The translations under genes were made by a program, and so were the position numbers. Below the pieces are notes generated by a model. That model had not been told where the DNA came from, made no database searches, and saw only the letters and a program-made list of their open reading frames with translations. From an uncultured Eubacteriales bacterium (lineage in GTDB: Bacteria; Bacillota; Clostridia; Oscillospirales; Oscillospiraceae): DNA of 28,147 bases. Below, in pieces: positions 6,943 to 15,662 of this stretch; the first letter of the stretch is position 1, and the number at the start of each line of letters is the position of its first letter. The stretch spans positions 1 to 28,147 of the forward strand of contig URQY01000022.1 of NCBI GenBank assembly GCA_900550165.1, given 5' to 3'.

Positions 6943-8355
6943 TCAGAATCGGAAATAGATGAAGGGGTTGAACGAGCCCGTGACGAGCTTGCAGTAGGAA
7001 AGCACGAGCAGCGCAAGTGAGGCAAGCTTCGGGCCCGCGACAAGGATGCCGCGGGAGAGCCTGCTGTCACGCTTTTCAAGGGCCGTTTCGAGAAGCGCCT
7101 TGACCGGCAGCGCGGCGATGCAGCAGAGCAGAAGCTCCGGCCAGAATTCAAGCGCGTAGTACACGGCGCGGCTGTCGCACAGAGAGGGGGCGCGGCCAAA
7201 CATCGCGGCCATATAGCGCAGCGCCGCGCCGATATCGTCCGCGCGGAAGAGCACCCAGCTCAAAATGACGAGCAGCATGGCGTAGACATGCTGCAAAAGA
7301 GACGGAAGGCGCTCAAGCGCCTTACCCCAGAGAAACTTTTCGCCGATGAGCAGTACGAAGAACCAAAGTCCCCAGCAGATGAAGTTCCAGCTCGCGCCGT
7401 GCCACATCCCCGTGAGGAACCAGACGATGAAAAGATTCAGGATGTTGCGTGCCTTGGAGCAGCGGTTGCCGCCGAGGGGAATGTAGACATAGTCGCGGAA
7501 CCACGTGGAGAGCGAGATGTGCCAGCGCCGCCAGAACTCGGTGATGCTGCGGGAGACATAGGGATAGTTGAAGTTTTCAAGAAAGTGGAAGCCGAACATC
7601 CGGCCAAGGCCGATGGCCATGTCGGAATAGGCGGAAAAGTCAAAGTAGATCTGAAACGTATAGGCGACGGCGCCGAGCCACGCAAGGGCCACCGAGGGGG
7701 AGACGGCGGAAAAGGCGGCGTCGGCGATCTGCGCGACGGCGTTGGCGAGCAGCATCTTTTTGGCAAGGCCGAAGAGAAAACGCACCGCGCCCGCGGAGAA
7801 CTCGGAGACGGATTCGTGCCGCTCGTCGATCTCGTCCGCGACGGTGGTATAGCGCACGATGGGGCCGGCGACGAGCTGCGGGAAAAACGAGATATAGAGC
7901 GCGAGCTTGAGGGGATTTTTCTGCACGGCGGCGTCATCACGGAAGACGTCGATGACGTAGCTGAGGCCCTGAAAGGTGAAAAATGAGATGCCGATGGGCA
8001 GCGTGACCTGCGGCACGGGAAGGAAGGGCATGAGGGCATGGAGCATCTCACCGAAAAAGCCCGCGTACTTGAACCACCCGAGCAGTCCGAGCCCCAGCAC
8101 GGCTGCGAGCGTCACGCCGGTCTTGCGGACGGCGGGGCGGTGCTTGGGTCCTGCAAGAAGCCCGCAGCAGTAGTTGACGGCGATGGAGAGGAGCATGAGC
8201 AGCAGGAACTTCGGCCCGCCGCAGGCATAGAAGGCGAAGCTGAAGGCGAGCAGGATGAGGTTGCGCGCCCCGCGATACCGCTGCGGCACAATAAAATAAA
8301 GAACGAGCAGGCAGGGGAGAAAGAACACAAGAAAGCTGACACTGCTGAATACCAT
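6943..8355 (-). CDS. MBOAT-family membrane O-acyltransferase (AlgI-like)
   Basis: A 470-residue polytopic membrane protein. The invariant MBOAT histidine is in GMWHGASWNF (H319), and the upstream family block FWRRWHISLSTWFRDYVYIP (H279) and the YFDFSAYSDMAIG segment are intact. These match the AlgI/DltB/PatA type that passes acyl groups across the membrane for polysaccharide or peptidoglycan O-acylation. It is the first gene of a three-gene minus-strand operon with a DHHW/AlgJ-like partner and a MATE transporter. A TTGCAA/TACAGT promoter lies upstream. DltB is excluded because dltA, dltC and dltD are absent and the partner is of DHHW type. Confidence 0.93.
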   Translation of the reverse strand: MVFSSVSFLVFFLPCLLVLYFIVPQRYRGARNLILLAFSFAFYACGGPKFLLLMLLSIAVNYCCGLLAGPKHRPAVRKTGVTLAAVLGLGLLGWFKYAGFFGEMLHALMPFLPVPQVTLPIGISFFTFQGLSYVIDVFRDDAAVQKNPLKLALYISFFPQLVAGPIVRYTTVADEIDERHESVSEFSAGAVRFLFGLAKKMLLANAVAQIADAAFSAVSPSVALAWLGAVAYTFQIYFDFSAYSDMAIGLGRMFGFHFLENFNYPYVSRSITEFWRRWHISLSTWFRDYVYIPLGGNRCSKARNILNLFIVWFLTGMWHGASWNFICWGLWFFVLLIGEKFLWGKALERLPSLLQHVYAMLLVILSWVLFRADDIGAALRYMAAMFGRAPSLCDSRAVYYALEFWPELLLCCIAALPVKALLETALEKRDSRLSRGILVAGPKLASLALLVLSYCKLVTGSFNPFIYFRF

Positions 8356-8411
8356 GACAAGAAGGCCCCCGTAAGAGAATAGTTTGTGCAGGTGCTGTGC
8401 AAAGTTCTCTC

Positions 8412-8440
8412 ACTGTAGCATCTTTTGACGAAAATTGCAA
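8412..8440 (-). promoter_or_regulatory. Promoter for the MBOAT-DHHW-MATE operon
   Basis: On the minus strand, TTGCAA (8435-8440) and TACAGT (8412-8417) are separated by 17 bases, about 57 bases upstream of the MBOAT start. It is divergent from the metK promoter, 48 bases away. Confidence 0.7.
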
Positions 8441-8487
8441 GAGCGCCGCGTTTTGCGCCGGTTTGGGCGTTTTTAGGGAAATGTCAC

Positions 8488-8515
8488 TTGACAATACAGA
8501 CAAATATGCTACAAT
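8488..8515 (+). promoter_or_regulatory. Promoter for metK leader
   Basis: TTGACA (8488-8493) and TACAAT (8510-8515) with a 16-base spacer, ending about 25 bases before the SAM riboswitch. Confidence 0.8.
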
Positions 8516-8540
8516 ACTTTTCAGCGAAAGCGCCAAGTGA

Positions 8541-8645
8541 ATACTTCATCGAGAGTGGTTGAGGGATCGGCCCTATGACACCACGACAACCTGCCCGAAG
8601 AGGCAAGGTGCCAAATCCGACGAACGAATCGAAAGATGAGGAAGA
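8541..8645 (+). ncRNA. SAM-I (S-box) riboswitch upstream of metK
   Basis: The S-box core is recognisable: a P1 arm CTTCATC, the GAGAGTGG and GAGGGATCGGCCC elements, ATGACACCACGACAACCTG around 8575-8593, the GGTGCCAAATCC block at 8607-8618, and a closing GATGAG (8635-8640) that pairs back to the 5' arm. A terminator hairpin follows before the metK start. In this class, SAM binding favours the terminator, so metK is expected to be shut off when SAM is plentiful. Confidence 0.95.
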
Positions 8646-8657
8646 GCAGAAAACGCG

Positions 8658-8687
8658 ATACTCTGTCGGTTCGACAGAGTATTTTTT
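8658..8687 (+). terminator. Riboswitch-controlled intrinsic terminator (metK leader)
   Basis: An 11-base-pair stem (8658-8668 with 8672-8682) with a three-base loop and a T run to 8687 lies between the S-box aptamer and metK, as expected for the expression platform. Confidence 0.92.
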
Positions 8688-8723
8688 GTTTTTCCCAACA
8701 ACGAGAAAGGAAGAAATGCAACC

Positions 8724-9905
<1,182 letters not shown>

Positions 9906-9912
9906 GAACGTT

Positions 9913-10084
9913 CGAAGACGTGGCTTTCGCCACGTCTTCGAGGAAGTTTCGCTGCGCTCTGTGCCTCGGTTGGCCGCTGATAGCGACCAATTCGACACTC
10001 ACTTCGCGCAAAGTGTTTTCTGCCACGCGCATATCGCGCCAGAAAACGGATCTGAATTGATTTCGTGCCGTGCGCGGCACGAAA
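9913..10084. other. Hairpin-dense intergenic element after metK
   Basis: Within about 170 bases there are six hairpins with little unpaired sequence between them: 9913-9924/9929-9940 (12 perfect pairs, TTTC loop), 9939-9943/9964-9968, 9970-9990 (TTGG...CCAA with CGCT/AGCG inside), 9995-9999/10012-10016, 10015-10022/10040-10047 (8 pairs), and 10061-10070/10075-10084 (10 perfect pairs, TGCG loop). The first may help terminate metK, but none has a proper T run. No convincing gene lies here. It could be a dispersed intergenic repeat or a structured RNA; I cannot tell which without a genome search. Confidence 0.5.
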
Positions 10085-10114
10085 CTCTGCGAGGCTTTTA
10101 ACGATCAATAATGG

Positions 10115-10150
10115 CAAAGCGCCGACCCGTTTTTACGGGTCGGCGCTTTG
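10115..10150. terminator. Bidirectional terminator-like hairpin between metK and the radical SAM gene
   Basis: A perfect 15-base-pair stem (10115-10129 with 10136-10150) with a T-rich loop separates two convergent genes. T runs after the stem are short on both strands, so strength is uncertain, but position and symmetry suit a shared terminator. Confidence 0.7.
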
Positions 10151-10185
10151 TGATTGTATATCGGGGGAGGTTACATGAAAGTCAT

Positions 10186-11565
10186 TTATTCGCGGTGCTC
10201 CTCGTCCCAGAGCTTTTCGGCCTCGGGACGCCAGCAGGCGGCGTAGGCCTCACACTTGCCGCACAGGTGCTCCACGCTCTCGGGCGCTTCGAGGTCGGTC
10301 GAATGTGCGCCGGAGCGCGCGACCATCTGGGGCAGCAGCTCCGGATTTTCGAGCATCGGGCAGGGGCGCAGGTGGTTGCCGTTGAAGGGTTGACCCTTAC
10401 GATACTCAAGGAAGAGCGGCTGCTGCAAGCACTCGAGGAAGCTCTTCTCGCGGATGTTTGCGCCCGAGTAGTGGATGAAGACGCAGGGCTCCACATCGCC
10501 GGCTGCGTTGATGTGGCAGTAGATGCGTCCGCCCGCCACGCAGCCGCCGGCGAATTCGCCGTCGTTCTGGAAGTCGATGCAGTAGAGCTCCTTGCCGCCC
10601 GTGACGCCGCGGATCTCGCGCACGCGGTCTTTCATGTAGGCGCGCTGCTCGGGATTGAGGAGAAGCTCGGTGCCGGCGCCCATGCCGACGGGCATATAGT
10701 GGAAGTACCAGGCAAAGTAGCAGCCCTTGGAGATGAGAAGATCGAGGAACTCATCGCTCGTGACGTCCTTGTAGTTCTTGCTCGTGTAGCAGATGGAAAC
10801 GCCGAAGGGGATGCGGTTTTTGTGCATGAGGTCCATCGCCGCCAGTGCCTTTTCGAAGTGACCCTCACCGCGTCGGCCGTCGTTGGCGCTCTCAAAGCCC
10901 TCGATGCTGACGGAGACGAAGAAGTTGCCGACGCGCAGCATCTCATCGCAGAAGGCCTGATCGATGAGCGTGCCGTTCGTGAAGGCGTGGAAGGCGATGT
11001 CGCGGTGCTTTTCGCACAGGCGGATGATATCGGCCTTGCGCATGAGCGGCTCGCCGCCGGTGAAGAGGCAGGCGTGGGTGCCGAGCTGTTTGGCCTCGGT
11101 CAGCACGCGGTCCATTTCTTCAAAGGTGAGGTTCTGCTTGTGGCCGTACTCTGCTGCCCAGCAGCCCTTGCAGCGCATATTGCAGGCGCTCGTCGGGTCC
11201 ATCAGGATGAGCCAGGGAATGTTGCAGCCGTACTTCTCGGCGTTTTTCTGCGCCTGCTGGAAGCCGCGGAAGCCGCCCTCGTAGGCCGCGTTCGTCAAAA
11301 ACGTCTTGAGGATGTAGGGGTCGCACTCGCGAATCAGGCGCTGAACATAGTGCGCCCACTTGCCGTCGGGCTCGTTGGCGATCATGTGGAGACCGGAGAA
11401 GGTCTCGGGCTTCCAGACGGAGCCGTGGATCTTCTGCACCATGTCGACAAGGGAGTTGGCGATATCGCCGACGTCCTGTGTCTGTCCTTTTTTGATGAGG
11501 GAGTCGAGCATGGTCTCAAAGGCCTTGCGCTCTGCTGCGTGGGCGAGCTTCTCTGCTGCGTTCAT
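10186..11565 (-). CDS. Radical SAM protein with SPASM-like cysteine-rich C-terminus
   Basis: A protein of about 459 residues. The radical SAM cluster motif CxxxCxxC is C128-NMR-C132-KG-C135, followed by FTGGEPLMR (the GGEP motif) and further barrel strands. The C-terminal part has many cysteines (YCIDF, GGCVAGGRIYC, EPCVF, RPCPM, HLCGKC, AACW), consistent with auxiliary iron-sulfur clusters as in SPASM/twitch proteins. An N-terminal helical region of about 115 residues precedes the core. No precursor peptide gene is adjacent, so peptide maturation is not supported. It lies 49 bases after relQ on the same strand and is probably co-transcribed. The start is ATG at 11565 with an AAAGGAA site upstream. 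The reaction is unknown. Confidence 0.9.
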   Translation of the reverse strand: MNAAEKLAHAAERKAFETMLDSLIKKGQTQDVGDIANSLVDMVQKIHGSVWKPETFSGLHMIANEPDGKWAHYVQRLIRECDPYILKTFLTNAAYEGGFRGFQQAQKNAEKYGCNIPWLILMDPTSACNMRCKGCWAAEYGHKQNLTFEEMDRVLTEAKQLGTHACLFTGGEPLMRKADIIRLCEKHRDIAFHAFTNGTLIDQAFCDEMLRVGNFFVSVSIEGFESANDGRRGEGHFEKALAAMDLMHKNRIPFGVSICYTSKNYKDVTSDEFLDLLISKGCYFAWYFHYMPVGMGAGTELLLNPEQRAYMKDRVREIRGVTGGKELYCIDFQNDGEFAGGCVAGGRIYCHINAAGDVEPCVFIHYSGANIREKSFLECLQQPLFLEYRKGQPFNGNHLRPCPMLENPELLPQMVARSGAHSTDLEAPESVEHLCGKCEAYAACWRPEAEKLWDEEHRE

Positions 11566-11614
11566 TTGCTTCACGATTCCTTTCCCTGCCCGCAATCGAT
11601 CGGGCATCCTTATA

Positions 11615-12337
11615 TTAAGGGGAAAGGGGGTGATCCTTTCCCTCCGTCGCCTGTGCGGCGATCTTTTGCAGTTTTTCCATGCGCGCGTCAAGCTGCGCGC
11701 TGATCTCGGCGCACTCGTAGAGCTCGCGCTCCACGTATTCCATTTCGGGGAGATTTTTCTTGTAGCGGATCTTGTGCTCAAGGCTGGCCCACCAATCCAT
11801 CGAGATCGTGCGGAACTGGACCTCGACCTTCATCAGGCGCTTCTGGTCGTGCAGGAAGATGGGCGTTTCGACGATGAGATGCAGGCTGCGGTAGCCGTTG
11901 GGCTTGGGATTTGCGATGTAATCCTTGCGCTCGATGAGCGTGATGTCGTCCTGGCGCAGCAGCGCGTCGGACAGCTTGTAGATATCGGACGGATGCGAGC
12001 AGATCACGCGCACGCCCGCGATATCGTTCAGGTTTTTCTCGATGCTCTCCACCGTCATGGGATAACCGCGGCGGCTGAGCTTTTCCATGATGCTCTCGGG
12101 GGACTTGAGGCGGGTCTTGATCGTCTCGATGGGGTTGCGGTCGTATTGCAGGGAAAGCTCCTCGTTGAGCACGTTGAACTTGGTCTCCACTTCCATGATC
12201 GCGCAGCGGTAATAGCTCATCAGCTCGCGATACGGCTGGGAATACTTCTGGACCCACTGCTGCACCTCGCTGCGCGAAAGGCGGGAGAGCAGCACCTGCT
12301 CGAGCGAGGTGCGGTCCATGAGAGGAAGGATCGGCAT
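11615..12337 (-). CDS. relQ: Small alarmone synthetase, GTP pyrophosphokinase (RelQ/YjbM type)
   Basis: A 240-residue single-domain RelA/SpoT synthetase that transfers pyrophosphate from ATP to GTP or GDP to make (p)ppGpp. Diagnostic segments are NDIAGVRVIC (104-113), RKDYIANPKPNGYRSLHLIV (137-156), which contains the G-loop tyrosine, and VEVQFRTISMDWWASLEHKI (171-190). There is no HD hydrolase, TGS or ACT domain, so it is a stand-alone synthetase and not a long RelA/Rel. Length matches the family. The ATG at 12337 has an AAGGAG site about 12 bases upstream. It heads a short minus-strand operon with the radical SAM gene. Confidence 0.93.
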   Translation of the reverse strand: MPILPLMDRTSLEQVLLSRLSRSEVQQWVQKYSQPYRELMSYYRCAIMEVETKFNVLNEELSLQYDRNPIETIKTRLKSPESIMEKLSRRGYPMTVESIEKNLNDIAGVRVICSHPSDIYKLSDALLRQDDITLIERKDYIANPKPNGYRSLHLIVETPIFLHDQKRLMKVEVQFRTISMDWWASLEHKIRYKKNLPEMEYVERELYECAEISAQLDARMEKLQKIAAQATEGKDHPLSP

Positions 12338-12590
12338 GATACCATCAATCTCCTTTGTATAGGCGTTCGGCAGGACGGAACATCCTGCGTGAAAAGCTTA
12401 ACAAAGAAGCGGCGGTGAATCAAGGTGAAAGTGTAAACTTTTTCGCATTTCGGCGCAAACAGCAGGAAAACACCGGAAAACAGGCGTTTCCTGTTCCGTG
12501 ATGGTAGCAAGAGCGGCGGGGGAAAACTATGGGCAAACGGCGTGGGGTATCCGATTTTTGGGCAGAAGGGGGAAAAGTGTCACATTGGCG
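12338..12590. other. Gene-free upstream region of relQ
   Basis: About 250 bases without a supported gene. On the minus strand a weak promoter-like pair, TTGATT and TAAGCT with a 17-base spacer, lies at about 12393-12422, and a short hairpin (GCAGGA with TCCTGC, about 12369-12387) follows in the leader. I see nothing else convincing. Confidence 0.4.
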
Positions 12591-12630
12591 CAAAAGAAAC
12601 AGGAAGCCCGGAATGCTCCGAACTTCCTGT
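12591..12630 (-). terminator. Terminator of the small membrane-protein gene
   Basis: On the minus strand an 8-base-pair stem (12623-12630 with 12599-12606, plus inner GG/CC pairs) is followed by TTTCTTTT, 23 bases beyond the stop codon. Confidence 0.7.
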
Positions 12631-12652
12631 AAAATATGCGGTTTTGCGCAGC

Positions 12653-12964
12653 TTATGCACCTGCGGCGCGGGCGGTCATCATCTGCCAGAGGATGGAGAG
12701 CTGCTCGGTGGAGACGAGCACATAGGCGAGGATGAAGACAAACCAGAGCTTTTGCATATCCTCGGCATCCTTGGAGAGAAAGAAGCAATAGCAAAGGTAG
12801 GCCACGGCATCGACGATGAGGACGATGGCGAACATGGCGAGAAAGCCCTCACCGCTCTGCTCGGCCATGCCGGTGTAGAGGGAAAGGATAGAATAATATA
12901 AAAAGGTGACGGTGAAGGGCCACTTGAGCTTGCGCCAGTCGTGGATGCGGTCTTTCTTATTCAT
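12653..12964 (-). CDS. Small three-helix membrane protein of unknown function
   Basis: A 103-residue protein with three clear hydrophobic segments (about 15-30, 41-62 and 73-95) and a basic N-terminus (MNKKDRIHDWRKLKW), suggesting an N-in inner-membrane topology. No conserved motif is recognised. The ATG at 12964 is supported by an AAAGGAG site about seven bases upstream, by a good promoter (12992-13020) and by a terminator after the stop. It is a monocistronic unit divergent from the D-aminoacylase-family gene. Confidence 0.85.
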   Translation of the reverse strand: MNKKDRIHDWRKLKWPFTVTFLYYSILSLYTGMAEQSGEGFLAMFAIVLIVDAVAYLCYCFFLSKDAEDMQKLWFVFILAYVLVSTEQLSILWQMMTARAAGA

Positions 12965-12991
12965 GGAAGCGCTCCTTTTTGCGTTTTCCCA

Positions 12992-13020
12992 AGTATACCC
13001 TGCGGCACGGCAGAATGCAA
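12992..13020 (-). promoter_or_regulatory. Promoter of the small membrane-protein gene
   Basis: On the minus strand, TTGCAT (13015-13020) and TATACT (12992-12997) are separated by 17 bases, about 28 bases upstream of the start codon. Confidence 0.8.
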
Positions 13021-13032
13021 GGGGAAATGGCC

Positions 13033-13061
13033 TTGCAAAGCGTGCGCCGGGATGGTAGACT
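13033..13061 (+). promoter_or_regulatory. Promoter of the D-aminoacylase-family gene
   Basis: TTGCAA (13033-13038) and TAGACT (13056-13061) with a 17-base spacer. The predicted start leaves a leader of only about 14 bases, just holding the GAGGTGAT ribosome-binding site. It is back to back with the divergent promoter at 12992-13020. Confidence 0.65.
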
Positions 13062-13081
13062 GCGGGGAAGAGGTGATACAT

Positions 13082-14683
13082 ATGCTGGATACGCTGATCC
13101 GCGGCGCGCAGGTCGTCGACGGCACGGGAAGGGCGGCATTTCCCGCGGATGTCGGCATTCTGGACGGGATGATCGAAGAAGTGGGCGATTTGCAGGGCGC
13201 ACAGGCCTTTGAAACGATCGAGGCGAACGGCCGCGTGCTGACGCCGGGCTTTATCGATATCCACCGCCACGCGGACGCGGCAGTGTTCCGCGAGGATTTT
13301 GGCAGATCGGAGCTTTCGCAGGGGCTCACAACGCTTGTGAACGGCAACTGCGGGATGTCGCTCGCACCGCTTTTCGGCGCGCACGCGGACGAGTGCGCGC
13401 GCTATCTTGCACCCATCACAGGGAATATCGAGCCAGCGCTGCGGTTTGACTCGCTGGCGTCTTATTTCAAGGCGGCGCAGGGGCATGGGCTTCCGCTCTC
13501 GTGCGCGGAGCTCATCGGCATGGGAACGCTGCGCACGCTTGCCGCGGGCTTCACGACGGGAGATTTGTCACCGCTCGAGCTGCGTGATCTGCACTATCAC
13601 ATGGAACAGGCGCTTGCCGACGGCGCGTGCGGCGTGTCGCTCGGCCTGGGCTACGCGCCGGAGATCTTCTATTCGACCGACGGGCTCATCCGCGCGCTCG
13701 CGCCGCTGCACCGCAGCGGCGTACCCATCTGCGTGCATATGCGGCAGGAGGGCGACGGCGTGGTGGACGCGCTGCGCGAGATGCTCGAGGTCGCCCGCGC
13801 GCTGCAAACGCCGCTGGAGGTGAGCCACCTGAAGGCCATCGGCGGGCGCAACGCGCGCAAGGCGGTGCCGGAGATGCTCTCGCTCATCGCGCGGGCGCGG
13901 GAGGAGGGGGTGGACGTCATGTGCGATGTGTACCCCTATACGGCGGGCTCGACGCAGCTCATCCATGTGCTGCCGCCGGAGGTTCAGGAGGGCGGCACGG
14001 AGAAGCTGACAAAGCGGCTGCTCGACGGCGCGGCGCGCAGGGAAATGCGCGCGCGGATGGAAACGGGCAGCGATTTTGAAAACATCACGCTGCTCGTCGG
14101 CTTTGAAAACGTAGTCGCCATCGGCCTTCAGACGGACGAATACCGCCCCTTTGAGGGAAAGAGCATTGCCGAGGTCGCGCAGGCGCTGCAAAAGGACCCG
14201 TTCGACGCGCTTTTCGATCTGCTGGCGGCGGAGAGGTGCGAGGCGGGGATGATCGATTTCATCACAGACGAGGAGGACGTGCGCGACATTCTGCGCGCGC
14301 CGTTTTCCGGCGTCATTTCGGACGCGACCTACCCCGGCACCGGGCGCGTGCATCCGCGCGTGTACGGGACCTTTGCGCGGCTCATCGAGAAGTATGTCGT
14401 GCGGGAAAAGCTCCTCACGCTTGAGCAGGCCGTGCATAAGGTGACGGGACAGGCGGCAGAGCGCTTCGGATTTGAGCATAAGGGAAGGGTCGCGGCAGGC
14501 ATGGACGCGGACCTGCTGCTCTTTTCGCCCGAGAGCATCCGCGAAAACGGCACCTATGCGCAGCCGAAGGTGTGCGCCTCGGGCTTTGACGAGGTGCTCG
14601 TGCTGGGGCAGCGCGTGATCGAAAACGGCGTGTACCGCGGCGGCAGGAACGGCGAGATGCTGGGCCTGCGCGCAGACATTTGA
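13082..14683 (+). CDS. N-acyl-D-amino-acid deacylase family amidohydrolase
   Basis: A 533-residue amidohydrolase-superfamily enzyme. The metal-binding HxH motif is in GFIDIHRHAD (H61, H63); the family-specific cysteine that bridges metals in D-aminoacylase is C90 in VNGNCGMS; later ligand regions CVHMRQEGDG, LEVSHLKAIGG and ISDATYPG are present, and the C-terminal QAERFGFEHKGRVAAGMDADL segment is the usual end of the barrel plus beta domain. Members hydrolyse N-acyl-D-amino acids, N-acyl-D-glutamate or related dipeptide-like compounds; the exact substrate is not determined. The ATG is preceded by GAGGTGAT five bases upstream. Whether it feeds amino acids to the nearby glycine reductase is unknown. 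Confidence 0.93.
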   Translation: MLDTLIRGAQVVDGTGRAAFPADVGILDGMIEEVGDLQGAQAFETIEANGRVLTPGFIDIHRHADAAVFREDFGRSELSQGLTTLVNGNCGMSLAPLFGAHADECARYLAPITGNIEPALRFDSLASYFKAAQGHGLPLSCAELIGMGTLRTLAAGFTTGDLSPLELRDLHYHMEQALADGACGVSLGLGYAPEIFYSTDGLIRALAPLHRSGVPICVHMRQEGDGVVDALREMLEVARALQTPLEVSHLKAIGGRNARKAVPEMLSLIARAREEGVDVMCDVYPYTAGSTQLIHVLPPEVQEGGTEKLTKRLLDGAARREMRARMETGSDFENITLLVGFENVVAIGLQTDEYRPFEGKSIAEVAQALQKDPFDALFDLLAAERCEAGMIDFITDEEDVRDILRAPFSGVISDATYPGTGRVHPRVYGTFARLIEKYVVREKLLTLEQAVHKVTGQAAERFGFEHKGRVAAGMDADLLLFSPESIRENGTYAQPKVCASGFDEVLVLGQRVIENGVYRGGRNGEMLGLRADI

Positions 14684-14712
14684 AAATCTTAAAAAAGATT
14701 TCAAACGCATTT
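14684..14712 (+). terminator. Possible weak AT-rich terminator
   Basis: AAATCTT (14684-14690) and AAGATTT (14695-14701) form a stem that can extend with one bulge into the stop codon region; a five-T run follows at 14708-14712, a few bases away. A weak terminator or attenuator at best. Confidence 0.35.
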
Positions 14713-14764
14713 TTCCCGCGGTGTGATATGCTGGACGCAGACGATGGCACGGAGGTTCGGACGC

Positions 14765-15511
14765 ATGGAGCATTTTTGGGATACGATCGAGACGATCGGA
14801 GCGGGATACGGCTTTTCGCTCTTCGGGGTGCGGCATCTGGCGACGCTCGCGCTGTTTGCGCTCACGGCGGCGCTGTGCTGCCGGGGCTATGCCCGCGCGG
14901 ACGAGAAACGGCGCGCGAGGATGCGCAAGGCTTTTGCCGTCCTGCTGCTCATGGACGAGGCGTTCAAGCAGATCGGATTGCAGATCGGCGGGAATTTTGA
15001 CGCATCGTATCTGCCGCTGCACCTGTGCTCGATCAACATTTTCCTCATCGCGCTGCACGCGTGGCGGCCGAGCGAGGCGCTCGACAACTTCCTGTATTAT
15101 ATTTGCATCCCTGCGGCAACGGCGGCGCTGCTGTTTCCGACGTGGACGTCGCTGCCGGCGATGAACTTCATGTTCCTACACTCAACGAGCGTGCATATCC
15201 TGCTGGCGGTGTATCCGATGATGCTCTTTGCCGCGGGGGATATCCGTCCGAGCGCGAAGAGGATCGGGAAGAGCCTGCTCCTGCTGCTCGTGATGGCCGT
15301 GCCCATCTACGCGGTGAACTGTCTGCTGAATACGAACTTCATGTTCCTCATGTACGCGCCGGACGGCAATCCGCTGGCGTGGTTCCGCGACCGCTTTGGC
15401 AGCCATTGGATCGGCTTTCCCGTGCTGCTCGCGGCGGTCGGCGGCGTTATGTACCTGCCGGTGCTGCGGAGGAGAAGACGCGAGACGGCGGCGGAAAAAC
15501 AGCCGTTTTGA
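14765..15511 (+). CDS. YwaF/TMEM164-like integral membrane protein
   Basis: A 248-residue protein with about six to seven hydrophobic segments. The segment LPLHLCSINIFLIAL and the later HSTSVHILLAVYPMM and FRDRFGSHWIGFP blocks fit the TP0381/YwaF family of bacterial membrane proteins related to TMEM164. Some eukaryotic members have acyltransferase activity; the bacterial role is not established. The ATG at 14765 has a GGAGG site eight bases upstream; upstream in-frame ATGs lack one. A strong terminator follows, so it is transcribed separately from selA. Confidence 0.85.
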   Translation: MEHFWDTIETIGAGYGFSLFGVRHLATLALFALTAALCCRGYARADEKRRARMRKAFAVLLLMDEAFKQIGLQIGGNFDASYLPLHLCSINIFLIALHAWRPSEALDNFLYYICIPAATAALLFPTWTSLPAMNFMFLHSTSVHILLAVYPMMLFAAGDIRPSAKRIGKSLLLLLVMAVPIYAVNCLLNTNFMFLMYAPDGNPLAWFRDRFGSHWIGFPVLLAAVGGVMYLPVLRRRRRETAAEKQPF

Positions 15512-15520
15512 CAAAAATAA

Positions 15521-15561
15521 AAGAGCGGCAGCCCTTGATTTCGGGGCCTGCCGCTCTTTTT
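15521..15561 (+). terminator. Strong intrinsic terminator
   Basis: AAGAGCGGCAG (15521-15531) pairs with CTGCCGCTCTT (15548-15558), with further CCC/GGG pairing inside, followed by a T run. It separates the YwaF-like gene from the selAB promoter. Confidence 0.92.
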
Positions 15562-15574
15562 CGCGCGTTTTGCC

Positions 15575-15603
15575 TTGACGAAAGGGCGGGATTCTGCTAC
15601 TTT
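15575..15603 (+). promoter_or_regulatory. Promoter of selAB
   Basis: TTGACG (15575-15580) and TACTTT (15598-15603) with a 17-base spacer. A short CCGGG/CCCGG hairpin lies in the 50-base leader before the GGAGG ribosome-binding site. Confidence 0.7.
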
Positions 15604-15662
15604 TAAGCGTGAATGATTTTGTCCGGGCGTGTTTCCCGGCTGTAAAATAAGGAGGCGGGAGC

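Noticed and set aside
5233..7020. 595-codon plus-strand frame opposite MATE and DHHW genes
   Set aside because: Crosses two well-supported genes on the other strand and has no recognisable domain.
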